The translations under genes were made by a program, and so were the position numbers. Of a stretch of DNA of 58,337 nucleotides, positions 56,131 to 58,337 are shown one piece after another (position 1 is the first letter of the stretch; the number at the start of each line of letters is the position of its first letter). The DNA comes from Candidatus Cardinium hertigii (GTDB taxonomy: Bacteria; Bacteroidota; Bacteroidia; Cytophagales_A; Amoebophilaceae): NCBI RefSeq assembly GCF_003788695.1, contig NZ_RARA01000024.1:82177-140513 (forward strand). Reading direction: 5' to 3'. Below the pieces are notes generated by a model, which saw nothing but the letters and a program-made list of their open reading frames with translations, ran no database searches and was not told the DNA's origin.

Positions 56131-56148
56131 GGGGAACCCTGTTCCGTT

Positions 56149-56170
56149 CACTTGCGTGGCAGAAATGTTT
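56149..56170 (-). repeat. Solo terminus of the palindromic element
   Basis: GTTCCGTTCACTTGCGTGGC followed by AG is the reversed right end (CTGCCACGCAAGTGAACGGA-like). It lies between ppdK and the first lipoprotein gene, with no rest of the element. Confidence 0.6.
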
Positions 56171-56200
56171 TTAATTACTAAATTATTTGTTACTCGTATG

Positions 56201-56737
56201 TTAACGTTTGCCAAAAAGGTACATACCGGAAGTATCGCTTATTGAAAAAAGATTTGGTTCGGTAACAGCATCTTGGACTTCTTTCGAAGATTCTGTATCT
56301 CTAATCAGGTCCATTACTTCCATTACATCGTACCATTTACTAAACATATCTTTTATTTGGTTCCTGTATGCATCTATCCCTGCCCCTCTCCCTGACTTTA
56401 TTTCTGCTGCTGTTAAGACTTTTTCCATTGCCACAACTTTTTCTATCGCTTCATCCATTTCATTAATCTTTTTCTCTAGCTCCTTTACTTTTTCTGTACT
56501 AAGGTTTTTCTTGATTATAGGCAATATTTTTTGCCGTAAAATTGTTACGTTTTTACGGTTTTCTTCGTGTGTTTCTGCTTGTGCTTGTATGAAGTTTGTT
56601 TTTATTTTTGACTGAGATTTAGATTCGACTGAGGATTTAGGAGAAGGGCATCCACCTACACTTAAGGTTAAGCCTAACATAGTTAAAAATGATAATAGCG
56701 CCCCTCCACAAATATTTTTATTCTTGTATACTAACAT
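56201..56737 (-). CDS. Putative lipoprotein, tandem paralog A
   Basis: A 178-residue protein of unknown function. It has a signal peptide with lipobox LSVGGC (Cys at about residue 29), then a Ser/Lys-rich linker and a long helical, coiled-coil-like region (ENRKNVTILRQKILPIIKKN, KVKELEKKINEMDEAIEKVV). Nearly identical to the neighbouring upstream paralog over about 150 residues, so a recent tandem duplication. Ends SDTSGMYLFGKR. Confidence 0.7.
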   Translation of the reverse strand: MLVYKNKNICGGALLSFLTMLGLTLSVGGCPSPKSSVESKSQSKIKTNFIQAQAETHEENRKNVTILRQKILPIIKKNLSTEKVKELEKKINEMDEAIEKVVAMEKVLTAAEIKSGRGAGIDAYRNQIKDMFSKWYDVMEVMDLIRDTESSKEVQDAVTEPNLFSISDTSGMYLFGKR

Positions 56738-56749
56738 AGCAATTGCTGT

Positions 56750-57406
56750 TTAAAGTTCAAAAATAAACTGCCGCGTAAATGAACCGTTACAATCTTTCCC
56801 CCATACCACTGAAGGGATACCGGAAGTATCGCTTATTGAAAAAAGATTTGGTTCGTTAACAGCATCTTGGACTTCTTTCGAAGATTCTGTATCTCTAATC
56901 AGGTCTATTACTTCCATTACTTTGACCCATTTACTAAACATATCTTTTATTTGGTTTCTGTATGCGTCTATCCCTGCCCCTGTCCCTGACTTTATTTCTG
57001 CTGCTGTTAAGACTTTTTCCATTGCCACAACTTTTTCTATCGTTTCATCCATTTCATTAATCTTTTTTATTTCTGCTGCTGTTAAGACTTTTTCCATTGC
57101 CACAACTTTTTCTATCGCTTCATCCAATTCATTAATCTTTTTCTCTAGCTCCTTTACTTTTTCTGTACTAAGGTTTTTCTTGATTATAGGCAATATTTTT
57201 TGCCGTAAAATTGTTACGTTTTTACGGTTTTCTTCGTGTGTTTCTGCTTGTGCTTGTATGAAGTTTGTTTTTATTTTTGACTGAGATTTAGATTCGACTG
57301 AGGATTTAGGAGAAGGGCATCCACCTACACTTAAGGTTAAGCCTAACATAGTTAAAAATGATAATAGCGACCCTCCACAAATATTTTTATTCTTGTATAC
57401 TAACAT
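56750..57406 (-). CDS. Putative lipoprotein, tandem paralog B with internal duplication
   Basis: A 218-residue paralog of the gene 12 bp downstream, with the same lipobox LSVGGC. It differs by an in-frame tandem duplication of a 25-residue unit (KKINExDExIEKVVAMEKVL plus TAAEI) and by a replaced C-terminus. The last 22 residues (IPSVVWGKDCNGSFTRQF...) are read from fused termini of the palindromic repeat. Possibly an evolving surface protein; function unknown. Confidence 0.7.
   Translation of the reverse strand: MLVYKNKNICGGSLLSFLTMLGLTLSVGGCPSPKSSVESKSQSKIKTNFIQAQAETHEENRKNVTILRQKILPIIKKNLSTEKVKELEKKINELDEAIEKVVAMEKVLTAAEIKKINEMDETIEKVVAMEKVLTAAEIKSGTGAGIDAYRNQIKDMFSKWVKVMEVIDLIRDTESSKEVQDAVNEPNLFSISDTSGIPSVVWGKDCNGSFTRQFIFEL
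56757..56822 (-). repeat. Minimal fused termini of the palindromic element, inside a CDS
   Basis: On the minus strand GTATCCCTTCAGTGGTATGG is followed, after about 15 bp, by CGGTTCATTTACGCGGCAG, i.e. a left end and a right end with the whole centre deleted. It encodes the C-terminus of lipoprotein paralog B. Confidence 0.55.
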
Positions 57407-57580
57407 AGCAATTGCTGTTTAAAGTTAAAGCATGTAATGTTAACGTAATGCACTGACTAATTTAGATATATACTACATTATATGCAAATATATGCAAAAA
57501 TATAAGGGTATGTAATACACTATGAGGCCGTTGAAATAGCAAATAAAAATTTGATACTAAAAAGTCTTTTTAATTTAACG

Positions 57581-57752
57581 TTTCCTATTGCGCTTATTTT
57601 GGGTAACGAAGCAAGGGGCATAGCAGCCAAACATCTCAGCCATACCCTCCACCAAGTGCATATTCCCATGCAAGGCTATTGCATCCTTAAATGTATCGGT
57701 AGCAGCAGGCATGCTCCTCTATGAAGTGTTGCGGCAACGTGGGGGATGGTAA
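57581..57752 (+). pseudogene. SpoU/TrmH-family RNA methyltransferase remnant
   Basis: FPIALILGNEARGIAAKHLS and HQVHIPMQG match motif 2 and the following region of SpoU methylases. After a one-base frameshift near 57681, ASLNVSVAAGMLLYEVLRQR gives motif 3 and the C-terminus. The N-terminal two thirds are missing, so the gene is dead. These enzymes 2'-O-methylate rRNA or tRNA. Confidence 0.82.
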
Positions 57753-57898
57753 ACTGTTTGCCTATTGAGCCATATAAATAAATGCATCTTCTGCAAAGTT
57801 GTGGCGTTTTGCTTCAGGATTTGGTGTAATATCATGGGGGCCAGTCTAATGAAAATAAAAAGGTATGCAAAAAAATTATTTTTTGGATGTTGTATTAA

Positions 57899-58105
57899 TT
57901 TAATGTAACTTTACAAGCCAGGGATAACGACAGCTCTATAGCTTTACATTGTGCTACTGCAGGAGATCATCTGAAAGTAGTGGAGCTGTTGCTCATAAAC
58001 GGAGTGGATGCAGCTATATTGCACCATCAAGGTAAAACAGCAGCACAAGTAGCTAAGAGCTAAGAAGGCTAACCATACAAAAGTAGCTGAATATATGGGT
58101 AATTC
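57899..58105 (+). pseudogene. Ankyrin-repeat gene remnant
   Basis: QARDNDSSIALHCATAGDHL and KVVELLLINGVDAAILHHQG form about two ankyrin repeats, then KTAAQVAKS ends at a stop (58060-58062). A neighbouring frame continues AKKANHTKVAEYMG, indicating a frameshift. No start codon or upstream repeats remain. Confidence 0.72.
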
Positions 58106-58204
58106 CTGTAGGTAACAGCATTCGAGCTCCAGTTACCACACTATAGTTAATGCTATACAACGTAAAGAGTTATAAGATTCTAAATATTTAAACTTAACTA
58201 GATC

Positions 58205-58337
58205 ATGCAAAACACAAAATCCACCCAGAGGATTACAATAAGTCTACTACCGGCATTTGTTTCAGTAGTTACACTAGGAGGATGTAATCAATCTGGGCAG
58301 CAGATGGATAAGAGAAATGAAAAACCAGATCAAACGC
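58205..58337 (+). CDS. Putative lipoprotein, 5' part only
   Basis: The ORF from ATG 58205 runs off the window end (44 codons seen). MQNTKSTQRITISLLPAF and SVVTLGGCNQSG show a basic n-region, a hydrophobic core and the lipobox LGGC, so a lipoprotein is likely. The mature part begins Gln/Lys/Asp-rich; function cannot be told. Confidence 0.65.
   Translation, partial: MQNTKSTQRITISLLPAFVSVVTLGGCNQSGQQMDKRNEKPDQT

Larger units (their letters stand above)
57407..58204. other. Decayed region
   Basis: No intact gene. Contains a dispersed motif (GAGGCCGTTGAAATAGCAAA near 57522), a frameshifted SpoU-type methylase fragment (57581-57752), an unidentified minus-strand coding-like stretch about 57757-57841 (reading TGPHDITPNPEAKRHNFAED), and an ankyrin remnant (57899-58105). 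Confidence 0.65.

Noticed and set aside
57757..57841. Minus-strand gene end reading TGPHDITPNPEAKRHNFAED
   Set aside because: Coding-like composition, but too short, without a start and not recognised; noted only in the decayed-region entry.

Overview
The window is AT-rich DNA of a reduced, host-associated Bacteroidota bacterium. The best fit is the Amoebophilaceae (Candidatus Cardinium or a close relative). The grounds are the Bacteroidota order of the S10/spc/alpha ribosomal genes, a PUR-family (DUF3276) gene, the near absence of Shine-Dalgarno sequences, a secreted 20-repeat ankyrin protein, putative lipoproteins, and many dispersed repeats. The genus is inferred from gene content and style; no database search was possible.

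Layout. 1-770 is unlike the rest: it holds a two-exon, eukaryotic-style gene for an adenain-like (adenovirus/Polinton) cysteine protease, a poly(A) signal and a 71-bp tandem repeat. Bacterial sequence starts somewhere between about 771 and rpsC at 822, with the upstream S10 genes missing. 822-12957 is the ribosomal block: rpsC, rplP, rpmC, rpsQ, rplN, rplX, rplE, rpsN, rpsH, rplF, rplR, rpsE, rpmD, rplO and secY, then a 1.3-kb repeat-filled gap where map is expected, then infA, rpmJ, rpsM, rpsK, rpsD, rpoA and rplQ. 13-23.7 kb is an accessory stretch: an ftsB/divIC-like gene, UDP-glucose dehydrogenase, a berberine-bridge-type FAD oxidase, a VUT-like membrane protein, a TPR/periplasmic-binding protein, a PLD-family protein, an MFS transporter and a Gly/Pro-rich repeat protein. 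23.7-35.6 kb is mostly housekeeping: tyrS, comM-like, trmB, a giant symporter-sensor-HD fusion, map, tRNA-Ala, folA, dnaN, a lipase and tRNA-Ser. 36-58 kb holds a large zinc protease, a PPP-type phosphatase, rmuC, a PUR protein, ferredoxin, greA, a SIMPL protein, the ankyrin protein, accA, ileS, ppdK, two tandem lipoprotein paralogs, two broken genes (SpoU methylase and ankyrin) and the start of another lipoprotein.

The strongest unexplained signal is a family of palindromic intergenic elements, about 360-650 bp when complete, bounded by inverted GTATCCGTTCA / TGAACGGATAC termini. Roughly a dozen full or partial copies occur. Each has a long internal hairpin whose two arms change together between copies, a short or a long GC-rich loop module, and a second hairpin. 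The elements sit at breaks in otherwise conserved gene order, they contribute start or stop ends to several ORFs, and two carry a 92-bp element with 19-bp inverted ends and 10-bp target duplications at the same site.

How the genes work together: the core encodes translation (ribosome, IF-1, TyrRS, IleRS, tRNAs, TrmB, MetAP), transcription (RpoA, GreA), replication and repair (DnaN, RmuC, ComM), secretion (SecY), folate (DHFR), fatty-acid initiation (AccA) and PEP/pyruvate interconversion (PPDK). The accessory genes look directed at the envelope, at transport and at the host: exported ankyrin protein, lipoproteins, lipase, PLD, zinc protease and Pro-rich protein.
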